The translations under genes and the position numbers were made by a program. A DNA stretch of 64,000 nucleotides from Ectocarpus siliculosus. Its lineage: Eukaryota > Sar > Phaeophyceae > Ectocarpales > Ectocarpaceae. This document shows, one piece after another, positions 31,506-41,660 of the stretch. Each line of letters opens with the position of its first letter. The stretch's first letter is position 1. The DNA is taken from assembly GCA_000310025.1 (NCBI GenBank), contig FN648572.1, forward strand, positions 1-64,000, given 5' to 3'. The notes under the pieces are model-generated. The model had not been told where the DNA came from. It worked only from the letters and a program-made list of their open reading frames with translations, and searched no databases.

Positions 31506-34057
31506 GTCAGCATATTAGACGTGTCTTGCATTGTGTACAAATATCTCAATGCCGCGTGATCCGTGACAACTTCGAAATGTCTGCCCCACAAGTAGGGTCG
31601 CCAGTGTTGTAAACTCAAAACCACACCGTAACATTCCTTCATCGTCGCAGAGTAATGACGTTGAGCCTTGTTAAATCGTTGGCTAAAATAAGCGATAATA
31701 TTCACATCGTCGCCGTTCTTTTGGCCCAGGAATGCTCCTGCACCAACTTCACTAGCATCTACGTGAACCACGAAGTCTTTGGTAAAGTCAGGGAAACATA
31801 ACACAGGTGCTTTGCTGAGTAACCGTTTGATCTCTGCAAAAGCCTTATCATGTTCCTGGTTCCAACGTTTTGCGATCGATTTTACATGCTCTTTTTGTGT
31901 GAGTTCGACTAGCGGTGCGATCACCGTAGAAAGGTCGGGTATAAATTTCCTCACATAGTTCACCATTCCCAATACTGAGCGAAGCGCTTTGATTGTTTTG
32001 GGTGCAGGCAAATCGACAATAGACTTTTTACGATCTTCCCCAACACGAATCCCTTTTGCCGACAGTATATGCCCCAGGTATTTTACTTCCTGTGGTCCAA
32101 ATTGTACTTTGGAGGGTTTCAAGGTAAGACCGGCCGCTTGGAGTGCTTGGAGCATGCTTTCTAATAAGGTTAGATGGCTCTCCCAATTTGAGCTGCAGCA
32201 AATAATGTCGTCCATATACACCAAAAGTCCACTGCGTGGTCCGAAGTGAGAGAATGCCAGAGACATCATACGGGCAAATAGAAAAGGAGCATTCGCAATT
32301 CCGAAGGGGAGGCGTTTGAAAACCCATTTCCCTTTGTGTGTCACAAACGCAGTCTTTTCTTGTTCTGCTTCGTCTACTTCGATTTGGTGGTAGGCTGACT
32401 GGATATCGCAGACAGTAATAAATTTTGCACCTCCAACGGTATCAATATGGGATTCTATATCTGGCATGGGCCAAGATTTTCGAATTAAACTCTTGTTAAT
32501 AGTAGAGCGGTAGTCAACGCAGAATCGAGGAGTGCCATCAGCTTTTGCTACGATGGTAACTGCAGATCCCCACGAACTGGGTCTCTGTTCAATAATCTCC
32601 TCGTCTTCCATTTGTTCCACACACTTGTCGATAACTTCTTGTGCTCTAGGATTAGTACGATAGGGAGCACGGTCGACTGGTTTAGTGCCTGGTTCTAGCG
32701 GAAAATCTGCCTTGGCTATCGTGCATTTTCCGAGCTCCTTCGGAGATAATGAAAACACGTTACGATATTTCGCGCATAAATCCAAGACTTGCGAGCATTG
32801 TTGAGGAGTAAATGTAGTGTTCGTGAACGCTTTTTTCATGGCTCGTTTCAACTCGTCTCGCTTGTGTCTGAATGTGGTTTGGTCGCTATTGACAGCGCTA
32901 ACTGTTTTATCGGCAACCGATTTTACAGGCGAAATGTACCCTAAAATAGTGTCACGCGCAATGTGAACGTGTCGTTTGGATGGATTAGCAACTTGTACCG
33001 CAGCAGACTTGTCCGTTGCTGACCAATTGCATACCAATCTAGCGACTACGATTGTACGGAACGCTTCGGGTATATTTTCAGACGTTTCGATGTCTTTGGC
33101 AGTGACAATCCGTGGTTCGATCAACGCAGGCGTGTTTGCCTGTGGTGCATGTTTCGTCACGACGTCTAGTGCCATTTCACTTTCGGGGGGAATGCAGTAT
33201 CTCCTAGAGAGATATACGGGCACTGCTCCTATCGATGGGTCAAGCGTCACTATAGATATTTGCGCGGGGGCATCATTATTAGTGTCCGCTTGACTATTCG
33301 TTCGTCTGTGAGTTGCCGGAATTTTTCGTGTTGAATTTTTAAACGAAAGTTGCTCACCGCACCAATCAAGGACGGCACCGAAGGCATTCATAATGCTATT
33401 ATCGAGCAACATCTTATCCGGACCTAGATTGGGCAACACGAGAGCTTCTACTGGTAATGTGATATCTCCCAGTGTGAGCTTAAATCGGATGTATCCTAGG
33501 ATTTCTAACGCTGATCCGTCTGCGCTATTCAACTGAATTGCGCCAGGAGGCACAGGTTTCAGAGGCAAACGTTGCAGGACCGGATGCGATTTAATAAAAG
33601 ACGCTGATATACACGGTACATCAGCTGCTGTGTCGATAGTAAGGTCGGACACAGCGTGATTACAAACTCGGGCAGGAATTCGCACTCTCTTGGAGGACGA
33701 ATTTAACGCATTCGGGTGTTGTGGGTATTTACTCAGTGCTGACGCATGAAACGCCGCATAAGTGGGTCCACCACTCGATGCACTTGAAACAGAGGCATGT
33801 CTTTCCGTGTTATGATTAAATGGCATACTACCAGTCAGTACAAATTCAGCTTGCGGGGCTAACCTAGAAGTCGGCACACGAGTGCGCTTGTTCTTCCTAT
33901 TTTTCCCTGCTTTGCTACTTGACCGACTATGAAACAGTGCCTGGGCAGAATCTGCTACCGATGTCTCAGAATTACTGCTAGAATCTTGAACGGACTTCAC
34001 ATCACCACCTCTCACCCGAGGAAAAAATGATTCCCTCGATTTTCTACTGTCATGCAC
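31265..34057 (-). CDS. pol: Chromovirus pol, N-terminal part: protease, RT, RNase H
   Basis: 930 codons. No ATG is needed at the left limit shown, because the frame is open back to the TGA at 34166. Protease: LTIDTAADVPCIS with D142-T-A in place of the usual DT/SG. RT: D551 in FITVCDIQSAYHQIE, RLPFGIANAPFLF, and the intact catalytic LVYMDDII (614-617), then FGPQEVKYLGHILSAKGI. RNase H: D767 (VVHVDASEVGAG), E808 (MKECYGVV), D833 (VVTDHAALRYL), D876 (VVPDTLSR). The ORF ends at the TAA at 31265, which is absent from the other copy of this segment; the complete pol would run on into 28391-30575. Confidence 0.93.
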   Translation of the reverse strand: MHDSRKSRESFFPRVRGGDVKSVQDSSSNSETSVADSAQALFHSRSSSKAGKNRKNKRTRVPTSRLAPQAEFVLTGSMPFNHNTERHASVSSASSGGPTYAAFHASALSKYPQHPNALNSSSKRVRIPARVCNHAVSDLTIDTAADVPCISASFIKSHPVLQRLPLKPVPPGAIQLNSADGSALEILGYIRFKLTLGDITLPVEALVLPNLGPDKMLLDNSIMNAFGAVLDWCGEQLSFKNSTRKIPATHRRTNSQADTNNDAPAQISIVTLDPSIGAVPVYLSRRYCIPPESEMALDVVTKHAPQANTPALIEPRIVTAKDIETSENIPEAFRTIVVARLVCNWSATDKSAAVQVANPSKRHVHIARDTILGYISPVKSVADKTVSAVNSDQTTFRHKRDELKRAMKKAFTNTTFTPQQCSQVLDLCAKYRNVFSLSPKELGKCTIAKADFPLEPGTKPVDRAPYRTNPRAQEVIDKCVEQMEDEEIIEQRPSSWGSAVTIVAKADGTPRFCVDYRSTINKSLIRKSWPMPDIESHIDTVGGAKFITVCDIQSAYHQIEVDEAEQEKTAFVTHKGKWVFKRLPFGIANAPFLFARMMSLAFSHFGPRSGLLVYMDDIICCSSNWESHLTLLESMLQALQAAGLTLKPSKVQFGPQEVKYLGHILSAKGIRVGEDRKKSIVDLPAPKTIKALRSVLGMVNYVRKFIPDLSTVIAPLVELTQKEHVKSIAKRWNQEHDKAFAEIKRLLSKAPVLCFPDFTKDFVVHVDASEVGAGAFLGQKNGDDVNIIAYFSQRFNKAQRHYSATMKECYGVVLSLQHWRPYLWGRHFEVVTDHAALRYLYTMQDTSNMLTRWAIALQSFDFTVRHKPGKLHVVPDTLSRLFAFDHQQQLEAPQLAPICRNVPDDPALHSNVPPRPYQVSADRLENLRPV

Positions 34058-34165
34058 ATACGGGGCTGAGTCAACTCGGGCATTCTGTGCTACATGAGTT
34101 TCCTCAGCTAATGGTGTGCTATCGACCTGTCTCCCTACGAGCGAGGAGTCCCGTGAAGGGCCCCG

Positions 34166-34432
34166 TCATGCTTTTGTCCAAGTCCATCCCTTCTCCAGTG
34201 CGTGCTTTTTCTTTAGCCCACACTGTTCGATGGGGTGGTTGAACTTGCACCCCGGGTAGGGGCACGGTTCTGCCTTCGTTGCCGAAGAAGAACTGCCCTT
34301 GCCCGTGGTGCGCGCCTTTTTAGGGGCGCCCTGACTCGAACTGGTCTTGGTGGGGCCCCGCATCGACTTGAGCCTCGTTACTTCAGCTTGTAGGTCTTTT
34401 AATGACCGCCGTGTTCGAGGACACGGTTTGCT
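34166..34432 (-). CDS. Gag C-terminal zinc-knuckle segment in the pol frame
   Basis: Open from just after a TGA at 34433-34435 to a TGA at 34166-34168. It encodes a short coiled coil (LKDLQAEVTRLK), a Ser/Lys-rich linker and a zinc-knuckle-like CPYPGCKFNHPIEQC (C-x4-C-x3-H-x4-C, a variant of CX2CX4HX4C). A nucleocapsid role, binding element RNA, is inferred. It overlaps the end of gag by 47 nt in the +1 frame and is in the same frame as pol, separated only by UGA followed by CGG. Confidence 0.72.
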   Translation of the reverse strand, partial: SKPCPRTRRSLKDLQAEVTRLKSMRGPTKTSSSQGAPKKARTTGKGSSSSATKAEPCPYPGCKFNHPIEQCGLKKKHALEKGWTWTKA

Positions 34433-36080
34433 TCAGCTGTGGGGGTTCAGGGTACGCAACAGCGGATACGGTGTCGGATATGGGTGACGCTGCGCCTCTC
34501 AGATTATTTGCCTCGTGTTTTTTCGCGCGGAGTCTTGCGTCCTGAAATGAGTTTGGGGGGTCCTCTCGAACACACTCTACTCTAATGTGAGGTTTCAGGC
34601 CGTTCTCAAATGTGGCAGTCATGAAAACGTCCCATGCGTGTTCGTAGTGGCTAATGTGAGAGGGACCTGAGCGAGCCGCCTCTGCTAGGAGGCGTGTGCG
34701 GGCCTGAGTAACTTTCAGCGCAAACCCGTCCACTGTCGTCTCTCCTTCCTGCCTGAGAACGGCTATCTCTCTGGCTAATACCGCAATGCGGTTGGGCGCG
34801 GAGAAATGAAAGGTAAAAGCTTGACAGTATTCGTCCCAAGTTGCCGGTGCTCGTGGCCTGACAACTTGTCCTGTGTTCCGAAGTGCGGTCAACCGGTGTG
34901 CCGATCGCCATTCGAGAGTACCACTAACCAGTCCCACTAGAGTGTCATAGGCTTGGCCTCGAATGACGAAGGGGAGGAATTGAATCGCTCTTTGGTCTAC
35001 TACAGATTCGGGCGGGTCGTCTGCTGCAACAGAGGCTAGTTTCACACGTGCTCGGTATCGGGTCAGAATCTCAACAACATCGGAATCTCCTGGAGTCCCC
35101 GAAAACGATATTTCTTTCGGAAGGTCGTTCTGGCGAAAGGTAAACTTCTGGTTGTGTCCCGATGTATGCGTTGAGGTAGGGGTGCTTGTGGGCATAGAAA
35201 AACGCGCAAGCGGGGGCGTAGACAGTGCGACAGGGTTGCTAGTCCTGTGTGCGCTGTCCTGGCTATCCGGAGTAGGGGCCAACTCGGGTGCTACAGGGTT
35301 GCTAGGCCTGTAATCACTATCTTGGCTATCCGGAGTAGATGTTAAATCAGGGGCTAGGTTCCGAGGATGGACAGGTGTGTTCTGAGTGACAGCGGGCAAG
35401 ATTGGTTGACGAAAAACTAGGCCGGGGGAGGTACTCCCTCCACTGCTCTGATTTCCCTCAACTGGTATACTGCTACGTGCTGTCGAAGAAGTATTCACCT
35501 GGGCCACCTCTGCTGCAGAGGCTGGAGTCGTGGTGGGTGGAGTTGCGGTAGGACGGAAGAGGGACACCAGCCACTCGGGTGGATTCGACTGCTCCTTCCA
35601 GTGGCGGGAGAGCATGTCAGCGAATTGTCCCCCAGCGGAGGTCATGAGCGCCTGTCGGTCATCCGCGGACACGTCCTGTGACCGGAAGCCCTCGAGCAAT
35701 TGGTACATGATGTGCCGTTCGCTCTGGTTAGCCCATTCCTCGTCGCCGTCATGTTCCTCGTCACCGTCGTTGTCCGAATTCTCCGGGGTGGCTCCTTTCT
35801 CCTCACCGGTGCCCGGCTCGTCCTCTTCGGGAATCGACTCCTGTTGGGAGTGGTCTCCCCGAGAGGGACGCTGCGCAGACACGCGTTGAGAGGGGGTGCC
35901 CCTTCCCGGCGTTTCAGAGATCAACGGTGACGGGGAAACAGTGACGCCGAGCTGTTTCCGCAGCTCCTCCAGCTCCTGCGCCTGCCTCGCCAGCGCCGCA
36001 TTCTTGTCAGCGACGAGTGCGTTCGCCTCCCTGACTTCATCGCGTAAGTCTCTCCGCTTTTGTGAAGAGGTTTTCGGCAT
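34383..36080 (-). CDS. gag: Chromovirus gag
   Basis: 565 codons starting MPKTSSQKRRDLRDEVREAN, 73 nt inside the 5' LTR. N-terminal coiled coil (about 10-45), then a long acidic, Pro/Ser/Thr-rich disordered region (50-310). Residues 315-525 form the capsid-like retrotransposon Gag domain, with ISFSGTPGDSDVVEILTRYR and TWDEYCQAFTFHFSAPN. The zinc knuckle is not in this frame but in the overlapping +1 frame. The start is preceded by an A/G-rich leader on the coding strand. Confidence 0.85.
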   Translation of the reverse strand: MPKTSSQKRRDLRDEVREANALVADKNAALARQAQELEELRKQLGVTVSPSPLISETPGRGTPSQRVSAQRPSRGDHSQQESIPEEDEPGTGEEKGATPENSDNDGDEEHDGDEEWANQSERHIMYQLLEGFRSQDVSADDRQALMTSAGGQFADMLSRHWKEQSNPPEWLVSLFRPTATPPTTTPASAAEVAQVNTSSTARSSIPVEGNQSSGGSTSPGLVFRQPILPAVTQNTPVHPRNLAPDLTSTPDSQDSDYRPSNPVAPELAPTPDSQDSAHRTSNPVALSTPPLARFSMPTSTPTSTHTSGHNQKFTFRQNDLPKEISFSGTPGDSDVVEILTRYRARVKLASVAADDPPESVVDQRAIQFLPFVIRGQAYDTLVGLVSGTLEWRSAHRLTALRNTGQVVRPRAPATWDEYCQAFTFHFSAPNRIAVLAREIAVLRQEGETTVDGFALKVTQARTRLLAEAARSGPSHISHYEHAWDVFMTATFENGLKPHIRVECVREDPPNSFQDARLRAKKHEANNLRGAASPISDTVSAVAYPEPPQLKQTVSSNTAVIKRPTS

Positions 36081-36132
36081 GTTGTTTCTCTTTTTCTTGG
36101 TTGTCTCTCCTCGCTACAGTAGCACGGCGGAG

Positions 36133-36152
36133 CCGTGTTCTAGTCGACGCCA
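36133..36152 (-). other. Candidate primer-binding site
   Basis: One base inside the 5' LTR the minus strand reads TGGCGTCGACTAGAACACGG, starting with the TGG expected opposite a tRNA CCA end. I could not match it to a specific tRNA. Confidence 0.45.
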
Positions 36153-36153
36153 A

Positions 36154-36479
36154 TGAGGACACTGGCTATTGTCGGAGACAGATGCCGGTGCCGTGGCAGT
36201 ATTATCCCACTGCCAGGGGAAGGCTATTTCCTCTCGTGATGTGTAAACGAGGAGAAGAGGGTAGAAAGAGAGAGCGGCCATAGCGGCAGAGGGAGAGGAG
36301 AGTCGAAGACTCTCCGCTTCCACTTTCGGCAAGTGGCCAGGGACTTCGGAAGATATCCATCTCCGACGGTGCATTTCCTGTCACTCTCCTTGTGACAAGA
36401 TACCCCGAGGGAGCCATATCTTCCTACACTTTGTATGTGCACACATGGTTGGTTATACTCCTGACAGGTGTCCTCCACA
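36154..36479 (-). repeat. 5' LTR of the chromovirus (right in window)
   Basis: 326 bp, apparently identical to 27330-27655, followed by the duplicated target ATAC at 36480-36483. Confidence 0.95.
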
Positions 36480-37967
36480 ATACGACCTTATGAGTAGTGT
36501 CATGTTTCGGCGAGTTGTCTAGGGTAACCCACACTATTTGGCAAATGGAACAAGCTTCCGTGGAAGTCGAAATTGACTTCCATGGAATCCGTTCGCCTGT
36601 TTCGTGAATTGACTTCCATGGAAGTCAAGTAGACTTCCATATACTTCCATGGAATATGTTCGCCTGTTTCGGGTTACAGCTTCCATGATGCTTCCATGGA
36701 AGCGATGAACAACTTCCATGGATGTTAATCCGTTTCCATGGAAGGACCCGGTAGCAACCGCTCGTTGCTTCAATGGAATTTGCATTTCGGACTTCGAACG
36801 AAGCGCGCCGAACTTTCGGAGAAGTACTACGTTGATGGAGGCTCGGCGCCTGACAGAGTCTTTGCTACTTCCATGGCAGCGTGTAAAATCCTATGAAAGC
36901 ACCTTCCATGGAAGTTGGTGACAGAGGTCGAAACCGACTTCCGTCGCGGCACAGAAAATTCCATGAAGGCAACTTCCACCTAAGCGTCTGGAGATGTTTT
37001 CATTTCAGCTTCCCTACCCTAACCCTCACCCTGATAAGACGCCGTGGAAGTTAACCCGAGGTTGAATACTTCCATGGATGCTGCCATAATCCTGTTTTGA
37101 ATAGCTTCCATGGAAGACTAAGGTTCAACTTCCATGGAAGCTATTTCATTTCCATGGGGGTCGAATGGTTCTTCCGTGGAAGCTAACTGCCGTGAAATTG
37201 GCGCATCGGTGTTCCATATCTTCTGTGCCATGGAAGTTACTATCGCTTCCATGGAAGTGCCGTCTCGCGCTTCGAAAGTGCCGTCTCGCGCTTCCATGGT
37301 ACAGATATCAGCTTCCTTGGAATTATATTCAACTTCCATGGATGCTGCATTATACTTCCATCAAAGCGGTACACCTTTGTAAAACAATGTGGAAGATCGG
37401 TTGCGTACTATCTCCTATGGACCTGGGGCATTATGTTTCTACGAGCACTCTCACCTGTGTCCCGAAGCTGTCGCGATTTTTGTTCGACATCCGGTCGTGT
37501 GTTCAGGGCGTCAAGCCTCTCTTACTGTTGTAGCTGTTTTCGCGCCTTTGACTACACTGCGTCGCGAACTTGTTTCCATAAGATCGAAAACCACACGCCA
37601 AAGTCATCAAGATACACGCCTCAGTAGGGGATATATCGACGACGTTAACCTTGTGTAACAATGTTGTTTTCTGAGACTTTTCCGCCGGCAGTTCCCATTT
37701 GCAAGTAAGGCACCACTTTCTTTTTTCGGAAATGAACGCTTTGAGCTGAGCTGGCGTACTCGCCGTGCCTAATACGCCCTCGCAAAGCTCTAACCCGCGA
37801 GTGACCTAAAATAGTCCGTCAGTTTCGAACAGTTTTCCGGCTGGACGATAGCGTGTCGACGCCTGTAATGGTTCCCTCCGCCAACCGCCGCTAACCCGTT
37901 CACGTACACTCCGGACTGTCCTTTCCCGTGTCTGCGAATGCCCTGGTTCTGATTTGTGTACAATAAG

Positions 37968-38238
37968 ACGAGAACGAAGATGTGAGCCCCTCTCTCGACG
38001 ACTCGATCTTCGGTGATGATCCGGAGCTGGAGCATTTCCGCGAATGTGTCAACGCCTGTAAGTTTGGCGCGTGCACCGTCAAGGATATGCGCGAGTGGAA
38101 CGAGGCGCACCTGGCTCTGAAGCGGACGCGTAAGCAAGGACGGGCCAAGGTCTCCCTCATCCAGAGCAAGGTCAAGAGCAAGGACGGCACCATTACGTAC
38201 CCTCTGGTTCCTGGATGCAGTTTCCCTACTGCAAACAG
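37968..38238 (+). CDS. Hypothetical protein, exon between palindrome blocks
   Basis: Starts after an acceptor (TACAATAAG, ending 37967, or ACGAAG ending 37979) and ends at CAACAG|GTACGT (38239). It encodes an acidic start (SPSLDDSIFGDDPELEHFRE), then a Lys/Arg-rich helical part (ALKRTRKQGRAK) and KSKDGTITYPLVPGC. Strong G/C third positions. The split codon AG|G joins phase-correctly to 38607. Upstream exons are not found. No family recognised. Confidence 0.55.
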
Positions 38239-38606
38239 GTACGTGCGGTGTACATTCGTATACAAGGCAACCGTTCGATTGTGCTGTTCCCGGATTTTCG
38301 CTCCCACCCGGAATTTCGTTGGGCCCACCTCATTAGGACTCGCTCAGTGCGGTGTTGCCGTCCACGGTAGGTAGCAGACGCTGCAAAGTACCCCTGTAGC
38401 CCGAGGTTGTATTTTTAATTTCCCAACACTATTTCACGTTCTGCGACAACATCGACGGCATTTTGTGATTGTGAGTTGCGGTTCATGGTTGTCAGTGACA
38501 AAAGGACGACTTCGTTCATATACATGTACATCGGTGTGACTGGTGGATGGTTAGTTTTTATTTCCATATCTCCGGCGTCGATTTTAAATACCCTTGTTTC
38601 CCCCAG

Positions 38607-38817
38607 GTGGCACTTGAAGCTGGACGCGGTTAACGTCTGCCACGACACCACATGCTGTGACGAATCAACCCCGTGGGACGAGGCCACGGAAAAACACCCC
38701 GCCCCCAACACCCCTAAACCCAAGAGGGTCCGCAAGAAGTCCAGCAACGCCAAACGGGTGGCGGGTGCGGGCGGTAAAAGGGGAGGGGAGGGGAAGGTGG
38801 AAGGATGCTCCGGCTGA
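38607..38817 (+). CDS. Terminal exon of the 38-kb gene
   Basis: Acceptor CTTGTTTCCCCCAG (ends 38606) is excellent. The exon encodes 69 residues, beginning WHLKLDAVNVCHDTTCCDES (four Cys/His in a short span) and ending in a Pro- then Lys/Arg/Gly-rich basic tail (PKPKRVRKKSSNAKRV), with TGA at 38815-38817. The basic tail suggests nuclear localisation. Both exons lie in the gap of the palindrome array. Confidence 0.55.
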
Positions 38818-39150
38818 TGATACTGGATATCCCCGATTCTAGGGGACACCTATCGGTCCGGTCCGGCTTTGGTGTTATGAGGGTTTTGTTTCTTGCGTAG
38901 CGGACTCGGGGTAGGTGGGTGGGTCGCTACTCCATCAGGGACGGTTCGCGCGATCCTTTGCAACTCGTGCAATGTAGCCTAATAATTGGTCCTTTGTCGT
39001 TGCTACTGTGGTGGTACGCGCTGGGTTGATGTCACTGTAGCTGACAATAGTGCCGAGCCGGTGTAGTGAGCTTTATTCGAAATCCTGCCGCATACACAGT
39101 CACTCACGTGAGCTTTCGTGGTAGTACCTACACTGGCTTCCTAGTCAGTC
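38818..39150. other. No feature recognised
   Basis: Short spacer between the gene's stop codon and the second palindrome block. Confidence 0.4.
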
Positions 39151-41660
39151 GCTTTCTACTATCGATGGAAGTACATCACGGTAGACAGAGCGTCCGTGAA
39201 AACGGCGGTGGTTGCTTCCACCCTGCTTCCATGGAAGTATCGCCTGCACTTGTAAGGAAGTACGACCGGACTTCTATTGGAGTCCGTCCATTGATCATAT
39301 GCGCGTACTAGGAAGTACCTTTCACAGAACAATTTCCACAACCGCCGAACTAAGCTTCCGTGGAAGCTATGGGACCTCCGAAACCTTTCCGTCGAGCTTC
39401 CGTAGAATTGAGTATCGTCTCCGTAGCATGACAGGGGCTTCCGTATTATACGTTTTCTACTATCGTTGGAAGCCCAGGACGGAAGCACATGTAAGTTTGC
39501 CACACTTTCATGGAAGCCGCGTGGAAGCTCCAGCTGCGCGACCCCCCCCACGGCACTTCAACGCCATTTGCATGGAAGCAACTTCCATGGGGGTAGACAG
39601 AGCTTCCATGGAAGCGGCGGTGGTTGGTTCCACGCTGCTTCCATGGAAGTAGCGACTGCATTTGTAAGGAAGCACAACCGGACTTCCATCGGAGTCCGTA
39701 CATCGATCCCATGCGCGTATCGTGTCCGGTGGTGGTTGCTTCCACGCCGCTTCCATGGAAGTATCGCCTGCACTTGTAAGGAAGTACGACCGGACTTCCG
39801 TCGGAGTCCGTCCATCGATTCTATGCGCGTATTTGGTAGTATCTTCCACGGAACAACTTCCACGACCCACGCCGAAGTAAGCTTCTGTGGAAGCTATGGG
39901 ACCTCCGAAACCTGTTCGCCGAGCTTCCGTAGAATCGAGTGCCGTGTCCGTAGGATGAAACTGGCTTCCTAGTCAGTCGCTTTCTACTATCGATGGAAGT
40001 ATACCACGGTAGACAGAGCGTCTATGGAAGGTGCGGTGGTCGCTTCCACGCTGCTTCCATGGAAGTATCGCCTGCACTTGTAAGGAAGCACAACCGGACT
40101 TCCATCGGAGTCCGTACATCGATCCTATGCGTGCAATTGGCAGTAACTTCCACGGAACAACTTCCACAACCGCCGAAGTAAGCTTCGGTGGAAGCTATGG
40201 GACCTCCGAAACCTGTCCGCCGAGCTTCCGCGGAATTGAGTATCGTGTCTGTAGGATGACAGGGGCTTCCGTATCAGTCGCTTTCTACTATCACTGGAAG
40301 TACATGGCGGAAGCCCATGTAAGTTTGCCATTCTTTCATGGAAGCCGGCTGGAAGCTCCAGCAGTGCGACCCCCCAACGGCACTTCAACCCCATTCCCAT
40401 GGAAGCAACTTTCATGGGGTTAGACAGAGCTTCAATGGAAGCGGCGGTGGTTGCTTCCACGGCGTTTCCACGAAAGTATCGCCTGTACTTGTAAGGAAGT
40501 ACGACCGGACTTCTATTGGAGTCCGTCCATTGATCCTATGCGCGCACTAGGAAGTACCTTCCACGGAACAACTTCCACAACCGCCGAAGTAAGCTTTCAA
40601 GGAAGCTATGGGACCTCCGAAACCTTTCCGCCGAGCTTCCGTAGAATTGAGTATCGTCTCCGTAGCATGACAGGGGCTTCCGTAATATACGTTTTCTACT
40701 ATCGGTGGAAGTCCATGACGGAAGCCCATGTAAGTTTGCCACACTTTCATGGAAGCCGCATGGAAGCTCCAGCTGCGCGACCCCCCCACGGCACTTCAAC
40801 GCCATTTGCATGGAAGCAACTTCCATGGGGGTAGACAGAGCTTCCATGGAAGCAACTTTCATGGGGGTAGACAGAGCTTCCATGGAAGCAACTTCCATGG
40901 GGGTAGACAGAGCTTCCATGGAAGTAGCGACTGCACTTGTAGGGAAGGACAACCGGACTTCCATCGGAGTCCGTACATCGATCCCATGCGCGTATCGTGT
41001 CCGGTGGTGGTTGCTTCCACGCTGCTTCCAAGGAAGTAACGCCTGCACTTGTAAGGAAGTACGACCGGACTTCCGTCGGAGTCCGTCCATCGATTCTATG
41101 CGCGTAATTGGCAGTAACTTCACGAAACAACTTCCGCAACCGCCGAAGTAAGCTTATGTGGAAGCTATGGGACCTCCGAAACCTGTCCGCCGAGCTTCCG
41201 TAGAATTGAGTGTCGTGTCCGTAGGATGAAACGGGCTTCCTAGTCAGTCGCTCTCTACTATCGATGGAAGTACATCACGGTAGACAGAGCGTCTATGGAA
41301 GGTGCGGTGGTCGCTTCCACGCTGCTTCCATGGACGTATCGCCTGCACTTGTAAGGAAGCACAACCGAACTTCCATCGAAGTCCGTACATCGATCCTATG
41401 CGCGTAATTGGCAGTAACTTCCACGGAACAACTTCCACAACCACCGAAGTAAGATTCCGTGGAAGCTATGGGACCTCCGAAACCTGTCCGCCGAGCTCCC
41501 GCAGAATTGAGTATCGTGTACGTAGGATGTAACTGGCTTCCGTATCAGTCGCTTTCTACTATCATTGATGGACGGAAGTATCAGCAGCAACAACGCGATA
41601 AGCAACTTCCATGGGGGTAGACAGAGCTTCGGTATCAAACAGACTACTTTTCTGAAATTA
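39150..41660 (+). repeat. Higher-order repeat of about 1.27 kb, two copies
   Basis: The anchor phrase GTATCGCCTGCACTTGTAAG and variants occurs at about 39236, 39648, 39759, 40062, 40474, 40922, 41033 and 41335. Spacings are 412, 111, 303, 412, 448, 111 and 302, so an A-B-A'-C set is duplicated at about 1.24-1.27 kb. A more diverged anchor lies at 42147. Confidence 0.85.
40817..40924 (+). repeat. 36-bp unit in three tandem copies
   Basis: Three near-identical units (AACTTCCATGGGGGTAGACA then GAGCTTCCATGGAAGC). The equivalent place in the first higher-order copy (about 39585) has one, which accounts for the local 36-bp length difference. Confidence 0.88.

Larger units (their letters stand above)
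27330..36479 (-). mobile_element. Complete Ty3/gypsy chromovirus, LTR to LTR
   Basis: Two 326-bp LTRs (27330-27655 and 36154-36479) with TG...CA ends appear identical by eye and are flanked by the 4-bp duplication ATAC (27326-27329 and 36480-36483). Between them, read on the minus strand, come a leader of about 70 nt, gag, a zinc-knuckle segment, then protease, RT, RNase H, integrase and a chromodomain-like C-terminus, and a 3' untranslated region with tandem repeats. The span includes a 100-N gap and about 830 bp of falsely duplicated sequence, so the true length is near 8.2 kb. Apparently identical LTRs imply recent insertion. Confidence 0.93.
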
